Below, in pieces: positions 1 to 12,164 of a DNA stretch of 64,000 nt. The first letter of the stretch is position 1, and every line of letters begins with the position of its first letter. Below the pieces are notes generated by a model. The model saw nothing but the letters and a program-made list of their open reading frames with translations. It had not been told where the DNA came from and searched no databases. A program made the translations under genes and the position numbers. The DNA is from Utricularia gibba (lineage: Eukaryota > Streptophyta > Magnoliopsida > Lamiales > Lentibulariaceae). The stretch lies in assembly GCA_002189035.1 (NCBI GenBank), contig NEEC01000010.1, forward strand, positions 1,674,001 through 1,738,000. Direction: 5' to 3'.

Positions 1-2769
1 ACATGGAACAGGATATGGAATGAGCAGGTAGAAGGATCGACCCTGATGCAACATGCGGATTTGCTACCTTTTTCCACATTTTTAATATCTAAAAATTAGT
101 AAATTAATGCATAAAACAACACACACACGTGAATATTTTGTTCATAAATCCCAGGGACACGCTCGGTGTCACGTTCATTTCCCCTCCAAAAAAAGAAAAA
201 AAATGAAAATTTTAATATCTAAATGCACGTGCCCTAGTTCTGATCCTTGAAAATGGAGGTGGATTATGTATACGTGGAGGAGAAGAGAATGGAGGCGAGG
301 GATTTGGCTGGAAAGGGATATCCAACACCTCATAAGGAGAAGGTATCGTTTGTTGTGATTCGTTTGGGTGGTCATGCAGGATGGGTATTCTCTTGTCCCC
401 AGTCGATATTCGATGCTAACTAAAAGTATAAAGGAGACACAGACTATGATTTTTGTCGACTTCCTTCTTTTGAAAACATTTTGTCTGCATCTTTTGGCGC
501 ATAAAGCAGATTCCAACTTCTCTACGGGAAACTCAGGCTCATCCCTGCTGCTGGACTCCGTCATAGAGAGGAACCAGTCCACCAAACCCTGTTATTTTTG
601 CTCTGTGTTTCCTGGTATTTATCTTTGAGGGGCATCAAGTTTCTGGGATTCTGTCTCGATGTGGGATCTTTTGGGTATAGCGGTTGATCCAGGAGCCTGT
701 TAATGGAGATCAGAAGGTATGCCCAAAAGCAACCAGTCGTTAGTTAAACAAGGGGGTTTCTGACTAGACCAGCACTAGAGACTTCCCTCCCTCCCATTAC
801 GTTTGATCATTACGTCCACTACAGAAAGTCCATGTCTTTGCCCAAATTGGTCTCCTACAGAATATACGTAGAAGATTGAGGAAGCCTGACTGATGGCCAT
901 GTTCACAATTACTGGTAAAAAAAAAGGAGACTTATTGCACAGACTCATGTAGTGGAAAGACACTACAAGGATCTTGCAGATTGGAGGAAAAAAGATTCCT
1001 AGTAGGTCACAGTCGGAGACATTCTACTGTGGGCATAACAGTGAGTTAGTGGGAAGCAAATTGATGAACCATTCACGCCAAGGAAAGAAAAATCACTAAC
1101 ATCAATCAGTCGTATCTCACACTGGAAAATGACAGTGAAGCTAGCAATAATTTTAAGCTTTTACGCATGAAGTTGGATTGGATCCTGAATGAATTTATAA
1201 TGTGTGGAATGGGTGTTGAGGCAGTGGAAGCATGAAACTGGAGTCCCAAGTATCCATCCATCCATCCATGCTTGGAATGATTAAAGGTTAAAGAAGACTC
1301 CATCTCTGTGATCATTCATTATCGACCAACCACAGGCCGGTCGAATGGAGGAGATAAGAAGCTTTTGTGGAGAGCACTAATGCTGCTGAACATCATTGGT
1401 ACATGGAACGCTTTCACCTCCCACTCCTGTTGTTGTGGCATCTGACATCATGACAGGATCTTACAGGTAATGATCATGATCAAGGGGGAGCTCTTGCACG
1501 CTTTGAGTTTCTTCACTTACCATTTGAGGACCCCAAATGAGCAGAAACAGATTTCAAGCTAACTGATATGATAATATGAGCAAACAAATGGTATGAAAAA
1601 TTATGGGTATGTACAAAAAAATTTATGAAGTGATTCGTTTAAGTTTTGAAGATTTTCATATTTATTCGTTCTATGGTAAAATCAGAAATCTAAATTCTAT
1701 GATTAACAGTTATATCATAATATTAAATTATATAACAATTTAATTTATTAAACTTTACAATATATATATATTATTAAATTTTATAATATAATTTTATGTT
1801 ATCCTATAAAACAATTTTACAATCTCAAATTGATTCTACATAATCTTAAATGATCATATTTCACATAATATGAAGTATTATTTCAAATTACAGAAAACAT
1901 TCTATGTGAGATTTTCTGCTATTTATTTTATTTTAAAAAAGAACCAAATGGGGTTCGCCAAAAGGGCAGAAGATTAACATCGGTCCATCTTAACATCATT
2001 TGAGCCTTGTCATAGCCACTGGGCGAGCCCAATGAAGCCCATTAAAAACAAATAAATATCCCCAGCCCATTTTGTGTAAATAATTGACGACTGTGTCCAT
2101 TAAAAATTGATTTTAATAAAATTAAAAATTTTGATAAAATAAAAATTGATATATTCTTTTAAAAATCATTTATAAAATTAATTTATGTTTGAAATACAAG
2201 AAAAATAAAAATATTTTTTAATAAATAAAGGACACATTTAATCGTATTTATATAAATTATAATAAGATGGGAAATACAAGTGTATACATATTTATTAATA
2301 TTAATTATTAACCTTTAGTTTTATCAGCAGTATATCCTTTTTTACTCATGTGTTGTTTTTAGTGAGTATTAAAAAAATGATATTATATATCAATAAAATT
2401 ATAAATTATATTTTTATATTTTTTACTTGAGATAGAACCACAAAAGTTAGGTATATTTTTTTTTTCAAATATCTCTCTCATAAGCTTTTATCTTAAAACA
2501 TTTAAATTGAGTAAATAAAAATAAAATTAAAAGAAAAACAAATAATACAAATTCCACTAGATGACAGGTAAGAAGAAATGACTGATTCTTAAATTACTTT
2601 ATTTTCCACTGCAAACCCTTTACATGCATTTAGTAACTCTTTCCTCTTACAGAAACAATTCCACCATACTTTCTTTCTCCATCTACCTTCCTTCCCCTGT
2701 CTATCTCTTCTTCTTCATCATCTCCTTCAAAAGTTCTCCATTTCTCATTTCCCAGAGAGAGAGGAAGCC
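1..2769. other. intergenic region upstream of AP3
   Basis: AT-rich sequence with no coding region I can support. Open frames at 175-628 on both strands resemble no family and lack convincing splice structure. A short (ATCC)n run lies at about 1252-1269. An inverted copy of a dispersed AT-rich repeat lies at about 1690-1900. The last 150 bases before the AP3 start are pyrimidine-rich, as in a plant 5' leader. I found no perfect CArG box, CC(A/T)6GG. Confidence 0.6.
1690..1900 (-). repeat. dispersed AT-rich repeat, family 3, inverted copy
   Basis: Read on the minus strand, this stretch resembles the segments at about 30750-30990 and 55105-55340. All share blocks of the type AGATTATRTAAAATA, a piece about ATAAAATTATTTT, then AAATTTAATAAAATAAA. 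The match is diverged and was found by eye, so the ends are approximate. No terminal repeats or coding capacity are visible. Confidence 0.45.
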
Positions 2770-4054
2770 ATGGCCCGGGGCAAGATCCAGATCAAGAGAA
2801 TCGAGAACCAAACCAACAGACAAGTCACGTACTCCAAGAGAAGAAACGGGTTGTTCAAGAAAGCTCATGAGCTCACCGTTCTCTGCGATGCGAAAGTCTC
2901 CATTATCATGATCTCGAGCACCCAGAAACTTCATGAGTACATCAGCCCAGCTACTACGTACATCCCCTTTTAATTATTTCCTGTATTTTTTCTGTTGATG
3001 TAAAAAGGGAAACAAGAGCTAGGGTTTTTGTGTGTTTTGTTCAGGACGAAGCAGGTGTTTGATCAGTATCAGAAGGCTGTGGGAGTTGATCTCTGGAGCA
3101 CACACTATGAGGTTTGCCTTGCTTTTAGTTTGCAGATCTGGTTTTGGGTTTGGACATGGAGTACTGGTTTTTTTTTCTTTTTTGATTGTTTGTGTAGCAA
3201 ATGCAAGAACACTTGAAGAAGCTCAAGGAGGTTAATAGAAACCTTAGAAGGGAGATTAGGTAATCCATCCCTTTTGATTCTGCTTTTGGATTTCCATAAC
3301 AAAAAAAAATCTCCTTTTATACTTCTGAGTTTGATTTGTTCAATTTGACAGGCAAAGAATGGGAGAAAGCTTGAACGAGCTTGGATATGAGCAAATGGTT
3401 GATCTGATTGAAAACATGGACAAATCCCTCTCCCTTATTCGAGAAAGAAAGGTTTGATTTTCTTTCCTTAGGGTTTTTCAAGATGAAAGCGTCGGTCATT
3501 TTTGAGTTTCTGTGGATTTAAGCATGAAACTTGAAGCTTTTGTCCAATGGGAAATGGTAGAAATCCCTGCAACCTAGGAATACTATATCAGTTTCTTGAT
3601 GTCAAATCATCTTTGCTACTGCAGTACAAAGTCATTGGGAATCAGATTGAAACCAGCAAGAAAAAGGTAAAAAAAATCAAACTGTATCTTCACAGCATCA
3701 AAGTAGATTTCATTCTGTATATCATGGCTTTGAGTTGAGTTTCACTTCTCAGGTGAGGAATGCTGATGAAGTGCACAGGAAATACCTCCTCCAATTTGTA
3801 AGTTCCTCCAAACACCCCCCCACCATATCAGAAACATGCTTAACTGGGAACTGCGATGAACACAGGATGCTGCCAGACAAGAGGATCCTCATTATGGGCT
3901 AGTGGAAAACGAAGCTGATTTCAACTCAGTTCTCGGATTCTCCGGAGGAGGGCCTCGCATTATCACCCTCCACTTGCCTCCCAGCCACCCTCACCACGGC
4001 ATTCACACCGGGAGCGGCGCCTCCGATCTCACCACCTTTCCTCTGCTTGAGTAA
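2770..4054 (+). CDS. AP3: B-class MADS-box transcription factor, euAP3 type
   Basis: Seven exons: 2770-2957, 3045-3111, 3198-3259, 3352-3451, 3625-3666, 3753-3797, 3866-4054. All introns are GT-AG, and the product is 230 aa, the usual AP3 length. Residues 1-60 are a MADS domain beginning [13 protein letters not shown]. The I and K regions follow ([22 protein letters not shown]), and the protein ends in the euAP3 motif DLTTFPLLE, which is diagnostic of core-eudicot AP3/DEFICIENS. By family knowledge it pairs with PISTILLATA/GLOBOSA, binds CArG boxes in the nucleus and specifies petals and stamens. Exon sizes 188/67/62/100/42/45 match the classical AP3 structure, which supports the model. The gene is intact and stands alone, with AT-rich spacers on both sides. 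Confidence 0.96.
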
Positions 4055-5594
4055 AGCTTTCTCTAGCAAAAAGAAAGACACTTGAATAAGAATGGGACAC
4101 TTAGCTTCTTCAACTTGTTGGTTTTCTGGGATTATGTGCATGCTCATGTTGTTCTATTTGGTGTGGATCACTTTCCCCTACTTTTATCTGGAAGTTTCAT
4201 GGGAAATGAACACCATGGATGATCCTGTGCGTGCTTGTTCATCTGCTTATACTGTAACCTCGCTCTAGGTCACCTCAGAGCCGATTGGTAATGAGCTATG
4301 CTGTTTTAAATACTTCAACTTGCTGAAGGTTTGTGATGGGAGCTACAAGTAGCATTTTGTATGATATTTTAATTAATGATATATTTAAATAAATACACGT
4401 TATAGATTATAATTGAAATTACGATTGTTAGATAAATTTTATGAATATATATATTAAAAATATTATCGTATTTGATTTATATATTTAAAATAAATGAAAA
4501 AATATAAAACTTGATTAATTAAAGAATTTACAAAAAAGAAGTTTTTTTTTATAAACATGGTTAAAGATGTTGTGTAAATGAATTAAAAATTACATATTTA
4601 TTAGATAATATACTTATCAAACAAACGTAGTTTATAATATATTTATATTTAGAAATATAAAAATATCTATCAAACACAATTTATATATTTCATGAATTGA
4701 TGGGGATTAATACAGGGTTATAATTTAATTGACAAAAACAGAAATTAAAAAAAGCAATAAATAGCTATAACATCAAGTTGACCTTATGGCCTCCAAAGCA
4801 CACAATTGTAATGCCTCATCCAAGGAACGATGTCAAAACCAACTTAAGCAAATTTCACATCAGTGACGTATGAGGAGAGAGTAAAAGATTAAGCATATTG
4901 ACTATGAAAAATTTTTACAAGACCTTTTTTAATGAAGTATTTTTAATAGGAACTTTAAAATTAAAGTATACTTTATCGTGCCACTAGGAAACTTCTAACT
5001 AAAGATAAGAAAAATATAAAAACGTATGATATAATTATCTGAAACGGATAATATCGAAGTTAGATATAATGACATTTGTAATAACTCAATTTCACTTGTC
5101 AATCCATTGTTTAGTTGGAATAATTTGTAAGAAAAAATATAAATTGTATTTAATAGTAATATTATAATAAATACCTTTAAAACGCATGAAAAAAAGGAAA
5201 TAATGATATCAATTTGGGATATATTAAATTATATATGTTACAAATTGTATTACTAAATTAAAATTGAATTGCATTCATTACCAGTATACTATACATAGCA
5301 TAGGGAAAATTAAATTTTTATTAATTTTCAAATTGTATTGGAAAATAAAAGTAATATTTTATTCAGTATTGAATATTCAGGAAAATTATATTATATTCAA
5401 TTATTTAGGGAAATTATTTTTTAATAATATTTATCCCCTCCTCTCTCATCTGACTCCAAGCGCTTCTCTTTCTGCCCATCACTGTCAGACTCTGTACCTG
5501 CACCCCCTCTTGTGTCTATCTCTTCGTTGCTTCCTAAGAATATAGATTGCTTGATCTTCACAGAGCAGGAAGCGGAGAAGGGGAAGGACATAGG
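4055..5594. other. spacer between AP3 and BBX gene
   Basis: AT-rich, with many A/T runs and no coding region, RNA gene or clear transposon recognised. The first 300 bases probably hold the AP3 3' UTR. The last 150 bases, pyrimidine-rich with CTCTCTC-like stretches, are probably the leader of the BBX gene. Confidence 0.6.
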
Positions 5595-6625
5595 ATGAAG
5601 ATTCTGTGCGATGTGTGTGAAAAAAACGGGGCTTCGGTTTTTTGCGCGGCGGATGAAGCTGCCCTTTGCGTTGACTGCGATCGCCGCGTCCACCATGCTA
5701 ACAAGCTCGCTGGAAAGCACCAGCGCTTCTCTATTGAACGCCCATCTTCCAGAGATTCCACCGTCTGCGATATCTGCAAGGCGTGAAGAATTTCCTTTTT
5801 TTGGAAATTATGTCTTCGTGAATCGATTAGTTTTATGTATTGATCTTTGATTATGTGTTTGGGAATGTAGGAGAGAAGGGCTTTCTTGTTTTGCCAACAA
5901 GACAGAGCGATTCTATGCAGAGACTGCGATGTTTCTATCCATAGAACGAATAAGCATACTCAGATGCACACAAGGTTTTTGCTGATTGGTCTCAGAGTGT
6001 CATCGGCTCCTTCAAGTTACAGTTCTTCCCAGGAAGCAGATTCTTTTCCCACAAATGTCAACTGTGTTAGCTCAAAAGTTGCTGTAGATGATAATTCCAA
6101 TGCCAATTTGATGAGTGCAAGTAACATATCAGATCATCTTCTGGAAACGGTTCCTGGATGGCAATTTGAGGACTATTTCATTGATTCCTCTCCCCCTCCC
6201 TACGTTCTCTCCAAGGTTTGTATTTCAAATACCGTGAAGAAACAAATTCCAGGTTTTCGTCAAGATCTTGGCTTTAATTTCTCAATGATGCTCAGGAACT
6301 AAACAATGAGCAGGTGCTTCCAATGATGGGAACTGAAATGCCTACAAATCTGTGCTCCTTTACTTCAGAGGAGCTAGGATTTTGGGTCCCCCAATCTACT
6401 CTATATCCCACGCAGAGTCATCCCAGCCACTCCATAGAACCACCCTTCAAATCAACAACTGGAACTGAGGAGCATTTCGCAAAGAAACTCAAGAAAAGAT
6501 GGATTGAAGATTGCTGCCCACTGGTCCCAGATCTCCCTGAATGTTTTCAAGTACCTGCCAGCTTCTTTGCATTTGCCAATGGTGAAAAGCTAGCATCCAA
6601 AAAGCCCAGGTTGCCTAATTTTTAG
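5595..6625 (+). CDS. double B-box zinc-finger protein (BBX20/21/22-like, no CCT domain)
   Basis: Three exons: 5595-5780, 5871-6215, 6296-6625; 286 aa. B-box 1 starts at residue 5 (CDVCEKNGASVFC) and B-box 2 at about residue 58 (CDIC, then FCQQDRAILCRDCD). A serine-rich region follows, then the clade block VPGWQFEDYF and a basic C-terminus ending KKPRLPNF. There is no CCT domain, which places it in structure group IV. Arabidopsis BBX20, BBX21 and BBX22 act with HY5 to promote photomorphogenesis in the nucleus; the same role here is inference. Intron 1 has a GC donor (AAG|GCGTGA), and no GT donor keeps the second B-box in frame. The last acceptor could also be 18 bases downstream, removing six residues. 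An AATAAA lies at 6864-6869. Confidence 0.93.
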
Positions 6626-7142
6626 CTCAATGTCTGCTTTCAAATTCAATAACATTGAAGTCCAGCGTTTTGGCATCTGGCTTGGATTCAACTTGGACAT
6701 CACTCTGTTCTGCTTGAACCCTTTGGTTCTGTGTTGTATACCCATCATGTGTTTGTGTCTGAGGAGGAGGAATGGGCAAAATGTACGCAGTGGATGGCAT
6801 CAATTATTGACTCTTGATGTTGAATGTGAATGAGCACCTAGTTTTTGTACACCTGGTTGCAGAAATAAATTGCAGAGTAGGTATGGGACGATGGACAAAG
6901 AGTGTGACAGGGATCTGGAAAAATATTTTTTAAAAGTATTGGCGATAAAATAAAAATATTTTACATTGTTTGATTTTTTAAAATATGAGTCACTTATAAA
7001 ATATTTTTACAAAAATATAAATTGCATATAATTAAAATACTTTTGGATAAGGTTGAACCAAACACAGGTGTACATTAATAAAGAATTGGCTAAAATATCT
7101 AGAATTTTGATTGAATACGAAATGAATAAAAAATACAAAATT

Positions 7143-7712
7143 ACGTGTTGGTGACTGTTAAGGGTCAAAACGATATCCGGTGTAAGACCGATTTAAGGTG
7201 ATAAGTGCGGTCAAAATTTGCCTCACTTAGTTACGTTGTTCGCGGTTGGTTCGATCGAAACAAAAATGAGCGGGGGTTTTTTACGTGGAAACCGCCGGAA
7301 ATCAGAAAAACCACGGAGTTGCCGGAACTCGTCGGAAAAGATTTCCACTAGATAGAGAGGGGAGAAGACGAGGTTACAAGTCTAAGAATTCTCTCTATTC
7401 CTTTTCTTGCGTCCAACCCCCACCTTCGTCATGATTCTTCCTATTTATAGGAGAGCTCACTCTAATCGAATTCTGACATCTGCAAATATCGGTTGCTTTT
7501 TGCTCCTACTATACGATCTCGCTTTTAAGACATCGGCCACCTGTTATGCCGTAATTCGACCGCTTTTCAGGCTGTGTCATATGGCCATACCTGTCAGATT
7601 TCTGACAGATATCGATTTTTCGTCTAGCGTTATCCCTTCAGAATCATTTTTGACAGCCTTTTAGGAGACGATTGTGTCAAACCGGTTTATCCCCTATCAG
7701 TGACGTGTTAGC
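7143..7712. mobile_element. candidate non-autonomous TIR transposon relic
   Basis: The segment is bounded by near-identical 10-mers, ACGTGTTGGT (7143-7152) and ACGTGTTAGC (7703-7712), which look like a target-site duplication. Inside them the left end GACTGTTAAGGG and the reverse complement of the right end, CACTGATAGGGG, form an imperfect inverted repeat that continues for about 20 bases. The interior is less AT-rich than its surroundings and has a TATA-like CTATTTATAGG near 7440, so an LTR fragment is an alternative. It lacks a TG...CA boundary with a 5-bp duplication. No transposase is encoded. Confidence 0.45.
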
Positions 7713-7769
7713 AACCACCTTAATTGCAAAATAGGTAATTAATTTTCAGGATAGTTAATAATAATAATA

Positions 7770-8214
7770 GAAAATTATAATAAAAACACATTAATTTTCA
7801 ATCAATATAAAAAATTTAATCATTAAGTTTTAAAATTGCAAAAAAAAAAAAAAAACAATTCAAGTTGCCAAAATCATACATAAAAACTTAAGTAATTTTT
7901 AAACTTAACAAAATTTCATGCTACAATTTTTTACATTCTTAAGTTCAGTAAATCAAATAATACTCATGTTAACGTTATGTCGCATTCACATCTCATATTA
8001 TTTAAAATAATGATTGTTATATCGTATTTACATACACATCTCATATGGCATGGTATGCATTTTTAGTAATACGAGAGGTTAAATATATAATTTCATAAGT
8101 TTGAGGGTCAAATTGTTCACAAAAAAAAATAAACTGAGAAGTATATGATATAATTTTAAAACTTAGATGTTAAATTTTTTATATTGGTTATTAATTAGTG
8201 CACAAACTCCACCC
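7770..8214 (+). repeat. dispersed AT-rich repeat, family 1, copy A
   Basis: One of three recognisably related copies in this window, with 14511-15012 and 29037-29549. They start with GAAAATTRTAATAAAA, share internal phrases such as AATTTCATAAGTTTGRGGG and ATAATTTTAAAA, and end near CACAAACTCCACC. All three are in the same orientation. There is no coding capacity, and no obvious terminal inverted or direct repeats. Confidence 0.6.
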
Positions 8215-8652
8215 ATAATAATAATTCATGATGATGAGGACACGGCTGGACCGGAGACAAGCCCACGCGGGCATTGTAAGTATGATTGGTTTGTTACGGT
8301 ACTGTATCGGAGACAAGCCCACGAGGCTTTGTACAGAAACAAAAAATAAAATCCAGTAAATTTTGATTTTTTGCTGTGTGTGAAAGATGATAAACCAGTT
8401 ATTCAACAAATTAAATCATTTTATTAGTTTCGACTTTTAATTCTCATTCTAATCAATTTTTTTAATAATACATTACTTAAGTCCTTTTGTAATTTTTATT
8501 TTTAAGTTTTGGAGGAATTAAAAATCAAATCTTTCATATAAATATTATCTATTTTTAAAATTCATAAAATCAATTCATTTTAACTATGCTGAATATTGGC
8601 ACCAGCAGACTACTTTCCCACGGGGTGATGGATCATGCAGCGGCTGCTGAGT

Positions 8653-10682
8653 TCACCAGAAGTCTCCACAAGAACAAGCGCCGTCGCGAAAATGGTGAAA
8701 TCTTTTAGGATCTCTCACCACAATTTCACGTTCACTGATCTTGGAGATCATCTTAATCGCCGTGTGGCAATCTTCACATGTTCTCAGATTTTTCATCACC
8801 TGTATCATCGTCCTTGGAGCTGAATTCATCACCCCGAAAACAACAGCAAGTTTCTCGCTGTGAACTGTCACCGCAGTCTCCTTCTCCTCTTCATCCACAT
8901 CATGGAGAACGGATGAAACACTTGGTACATACCCTGCTTCTTGCAGCTTCACACACAGTTCTTCCCAGTGCTCCTGGATTCTCTGTTGCTCAGGGTGTTG
9001 TCTGTCTCCTGCCAGAAACACATGAACCTTGCCTTTCAGTTCCACCACACTGAACCCGGGAGATTTAGCGATGCCCTGCTTTTTCATAGACATTCGCATC
9101 TTTTTGGCGTCCTCCCACCTTCTGGCATCGGAGTAGATGTTGGAGAGCAATGTGTAGTAGCCGGAGTTGGTTGGATCTAACTCCAGCAGTTTCCTGCCGG
9201 AGATCTCTCCTAGCTCCACGTTTCTGTGTATCCTGCAGGAAGCCAATAGAGAACACCAGATCACGAAGTCGGGTTCCACCCGCATCTCCAATATCAAGTC
9301 ATAAGCTTTCTTTAGATGGCCAGCACGACCAAGGAGATCGACCATGCACCCGTAGTGTTCAAGACAGGGCTGAATGTTGAACTTATGCTGCATTGTGCAG
9401 AACCAGTGCCATCCTTCATCTACTAGCCCTGCGTGGCAACATGCTGAGAGGATGGACACGAATGTGATGCTATTTGGCTTGTTTCCGGCAAGAATCATGT
9501 CGGATAACATTTGAACTGCTTCCTTCGCCCAACCATGAGTTCCGTAGCCTGCAATCATGGCGGACCATGATTTTATATTCTTCTCATCCATCCTGTCAAA
9601 TGCTCTGCGCGCTAGGTTTACTCTCCCACACTTGCAGTACATGTCGATCACTGAAGTACCCACAAACACGTTATTTTCCAGCCTCATCTTCATCACCTGT
9701 AAAACACAGACATGATGAAGCTCAAGTTTGGGTAACACAGAAAAGCAAAAAGCAGTGGTACCTGAGCGTGGATGCCCTTGCCTATTCGCAGAGCCCCTGA
9801 ATGTGCGCATGCTAACAGCACAGCCGACAAAGTTAGTGCATTATACTCAACCTCGGAACTGTTCAACATGCACTGAAAAATTGCAATAGCATCCACAGAC
9901 AACCCGTTTTGTGCGCATACCGCAATTATCGAATTCCATGAGATAACATCTTTGTCATGCATTTCATCAAACACCTTCCTGGAAATTTGAACAGCGCCAC
10001 ATTTCGCATAGGCGTCGATTAAGGTATTACCAACACCTAATTCTCCAACAAGGCCCCTTTTAATCACGAAGCCATGGACACACCTCGAGTAGTTAAGTTC
10101 AGAAGCAGATGAGCACGCCGCCAACACAGGAACAATGGCGACCCCGTCAACCCGCCCTTCCTCCTCCATACCAATCTCACTTTCTTCAACTAACTGTTCT
10201 TTGAAAAGTAGCAATGCTTCAAGAGAGCAATCGTTTTGAACGTACCCATTTATCATCGAGGTCCAGGATACGACGTTTCTTTGAGGAGTTTCATCGAACA
10301 CGCCTAGTGCATCGTCTAATCGCCCGCATTTGGAGTACATGTCAATCAGCGCAGATGAAACAAAAAGGTCAGAAGCGTAGCCGAAGATAACAGCCTGCTG
10401 ATGCGCTTGCTTGCCGGAGATGAGATCGCGCAGCGCGGCGCAAGACTTAATTGCACAAGGAAAAGACGAGCGATTCGGCTTGAGCGCAGATTTGCGCATG
10501 AACGAAAACGCTCTGAGGGCTTCTTCGGCATCCCCGCTCCTCGCCAACTCTGAGATAACTGAATTCCAAGAGAAAACGCTCTTCTTGTCAACATATTTGC
10601 TGAACAGCTTCGTGATGTTTGACTTCGAAGAAGAATAATGACGATGCTGCATTACACGACTACGATACATTCTGCCCTTCAT
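8653..10682 (-). CDS. PPR protein of the PLS class with E and DYW domains
   Basis: Two exons on the minus strand, 10682-9762 and 9696-8653, are joined in frame across a 65-nt GT-AG intron (...GIHAQ|VMKMR...); 654 aa. Tandem P/L/S repeats run from about residue 30 to 460 (for example [29 protein letters not shown]). An E region follows, then a DYW cytidine-deaminase-like domain with HSEKLAV, the CEDCH zinc motif and a terminal CSCGDFW, where DFW replaces the usual DYW. By recall it closely resembles Arabidopsis At3g26782. Such proteins bind organelle RNA and usually edit C to U; the target cannot be read from sequence. Most PLS-class PPR genes lack introns, so the short intron is unusual. The start is the first in-frame ATG; MYRSRVM, four codons later, is an alternative. 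Confidence 0.93.
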
Positions 10683-10971
10683 CTTCCATCTTCTCCCATG
10701 ATCTCTGCTAACTCTGAAATTCTCTTTATTTCATCCAAAGACTGTAACTTTACCCAGATTCTTACAGCCCCATCTCGAGAAAATTCAACCTTGGCACAAC
10801 TACGAATCTGCATATCCCTTGTGTAGTTGCCGGGTAATAAATTATGTTCGAATTTGGATCTTCCCTTGTGAAGATTCATCACGTTACTTGAAATACAGTG
10901 TGCAAGTAGTAAGAAGAAAAAAACAGCACAAAAAAGCTCTGATTTTGCCCAGACTGTTCCCTTGTCCCTGC

Positions 10972-11880
10972 TCAGTGCTTGAGCCAGTAATTCCTCAACT
11001 GCGACATATGCAGAAGTATCTCATCGCGCCCGAGATTCGTCACGCTGCTGGTCATAATCCAGGGTGGTGAACTCACAAAGGAATCACGTATCAGTTTCAG
11101 AAAATCCTCCACGTTCTCCACACAACTCTTACCCCCATTCTTCTTCTTCTTCCTCTTGTCACATTTAGTGAACACCAAGGTCATCGGAATCTCATTCTGC
11201 CCCAACCAACTTGCGTACTCCAGGTCGATCTTCTTTGCCGGAATGCTGCCATCAATCAGCAGGAATACAGAGACCAGCGTCCGTCGGTTGAGGAAGTAGT
11301 CCTTGGTGAACTTGCCCCAATCTGTTCTCACCTCATACGGTGCTGCTGCATAGCCATACCCTGGGAGATCCACAAGATACCAGCTTTCATTGATACGAAA
11401 ATGGTTGATGCACTGCGTTTTCCCCGGCTTTTTAGAGGTGAGAGCTAGACGTTTACGTCGAACTAGGGAGTTGAGAAGTGAAGACTTGCCAACATTTGAC
11501 CTCCCAACAAGAGCAAATTCGGGCAATCCATCTGCAGGGCAATCCTCCGTTCTCACGCTGCTTTTTACAAACTCCGCATTGGTGATCTCCACCCCTTCTC
11601 CTCCGGCATAGTCGCTCAGCACAATGTTGGAGCCTTTCAAGATTCTTGCGCTCAAAGACTGGTTTTTTAGCGACAATGCGTCTGCTTCAGGAGGCAAGAA
11701 GAGAGTCTCCTGGGGAAGCGAAGGGCTTGTAGGGCTGAAGTGCGAAAGGGGCGTGGCTGCAGTTGAAGCAGCTTTGGGTTCGGACAATAGACTTGAGATG
11801 GCGAAAAACAATTTCTTGGGATTTCTAGATATAGGAGGAGATGCACAGAGATGGAGGTTTAATCTGGGTGTCAGAAACAT
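10972..11880 (-). CDS. EngB/YihA-type ribosome-biogenesis GTPase, probably organellar
   Basis: A single uninterrupted frame of 302 aa. The core carries G1 GRSNVGKSS (residues 126-134), G3 DLPGYGYA (171-178) and G4 TKCDK (238-242), the TrmE-Era-EngA-EngB-Septin superfamily signature in its EngB form. The first 110 residues are Ser/Pro/Ala-rich with few acidic residues, consistent with a chloroplast or mitochondrial transit peptide. The bacterial relatives assist large-subunit assembly, and an organellar equivalent is inferred. The ATG at 11880 was chosen because the four in-frame codons above it begin with GTG, and a TCTCAG acceptor-like site lies just upstream. The PPR gene follows 290 bp downstream on the same strand. 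Confidence 0.92.
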   Translation of the reverse strand: MFLTPRLNLHLCASPPISRNPKKLFFAISSLLSEPKAASTAATPLSHFSPTSPSLPQETLFLPPEADALSLKNQSLSARILKGSNIVLSDYAGGEGVEITNAEFVKSSVRTEDCPADGLPEFALVGRSNVGKSSLLNSLVRRKRLALTSKKPGKTQCINHFRINESWYLVDLPGYGYAAAPYEVRTDWGKFTKDYFLNRRTLVSVFLLIDGSIPAKKIDLEYASWLGQNEIPMTLVFTKCDKRKKKKNGGKSCVENVEDFLKLIRDSFVSSPPWIMTSSVTNLGRDEILLHMSQLRNYWLKH

Positions 11881-12164
11881 GTTATCAAACACAAAGCAGG
11901 CGAACTGAGAGCCACAGGAGAGTTCAATCCATCCAAGGGGTAAAAGATACAGAATCTCTCATACACCGCAACTTGCTTTTCCCTCTTCCTTCCTGTAGAA
12001 AATAATCTAGTAAACCCAGGGCCTGTTTTTGCAGCAAACCCACGAACAAATTTACGCAGGAAGCAACAACAAGACGAAAAAAATACCAAATTCCACACTC
12101 CCCACAACTCGACACAGCCGTAACTGCAAATATAGCGTCAAATGTCGCGTGTAAAACGCCCAAC

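Noticed and set aside
175-628. Overlapping open frames on both strands
   Set aside because: No family resemblance and no splice structure; composition explains them.
2000-2769. CArG boxes in the AP3 promoter
   Set aside because: Only imperfect A/T-rich matches; none fits CC(A/T)6GG.
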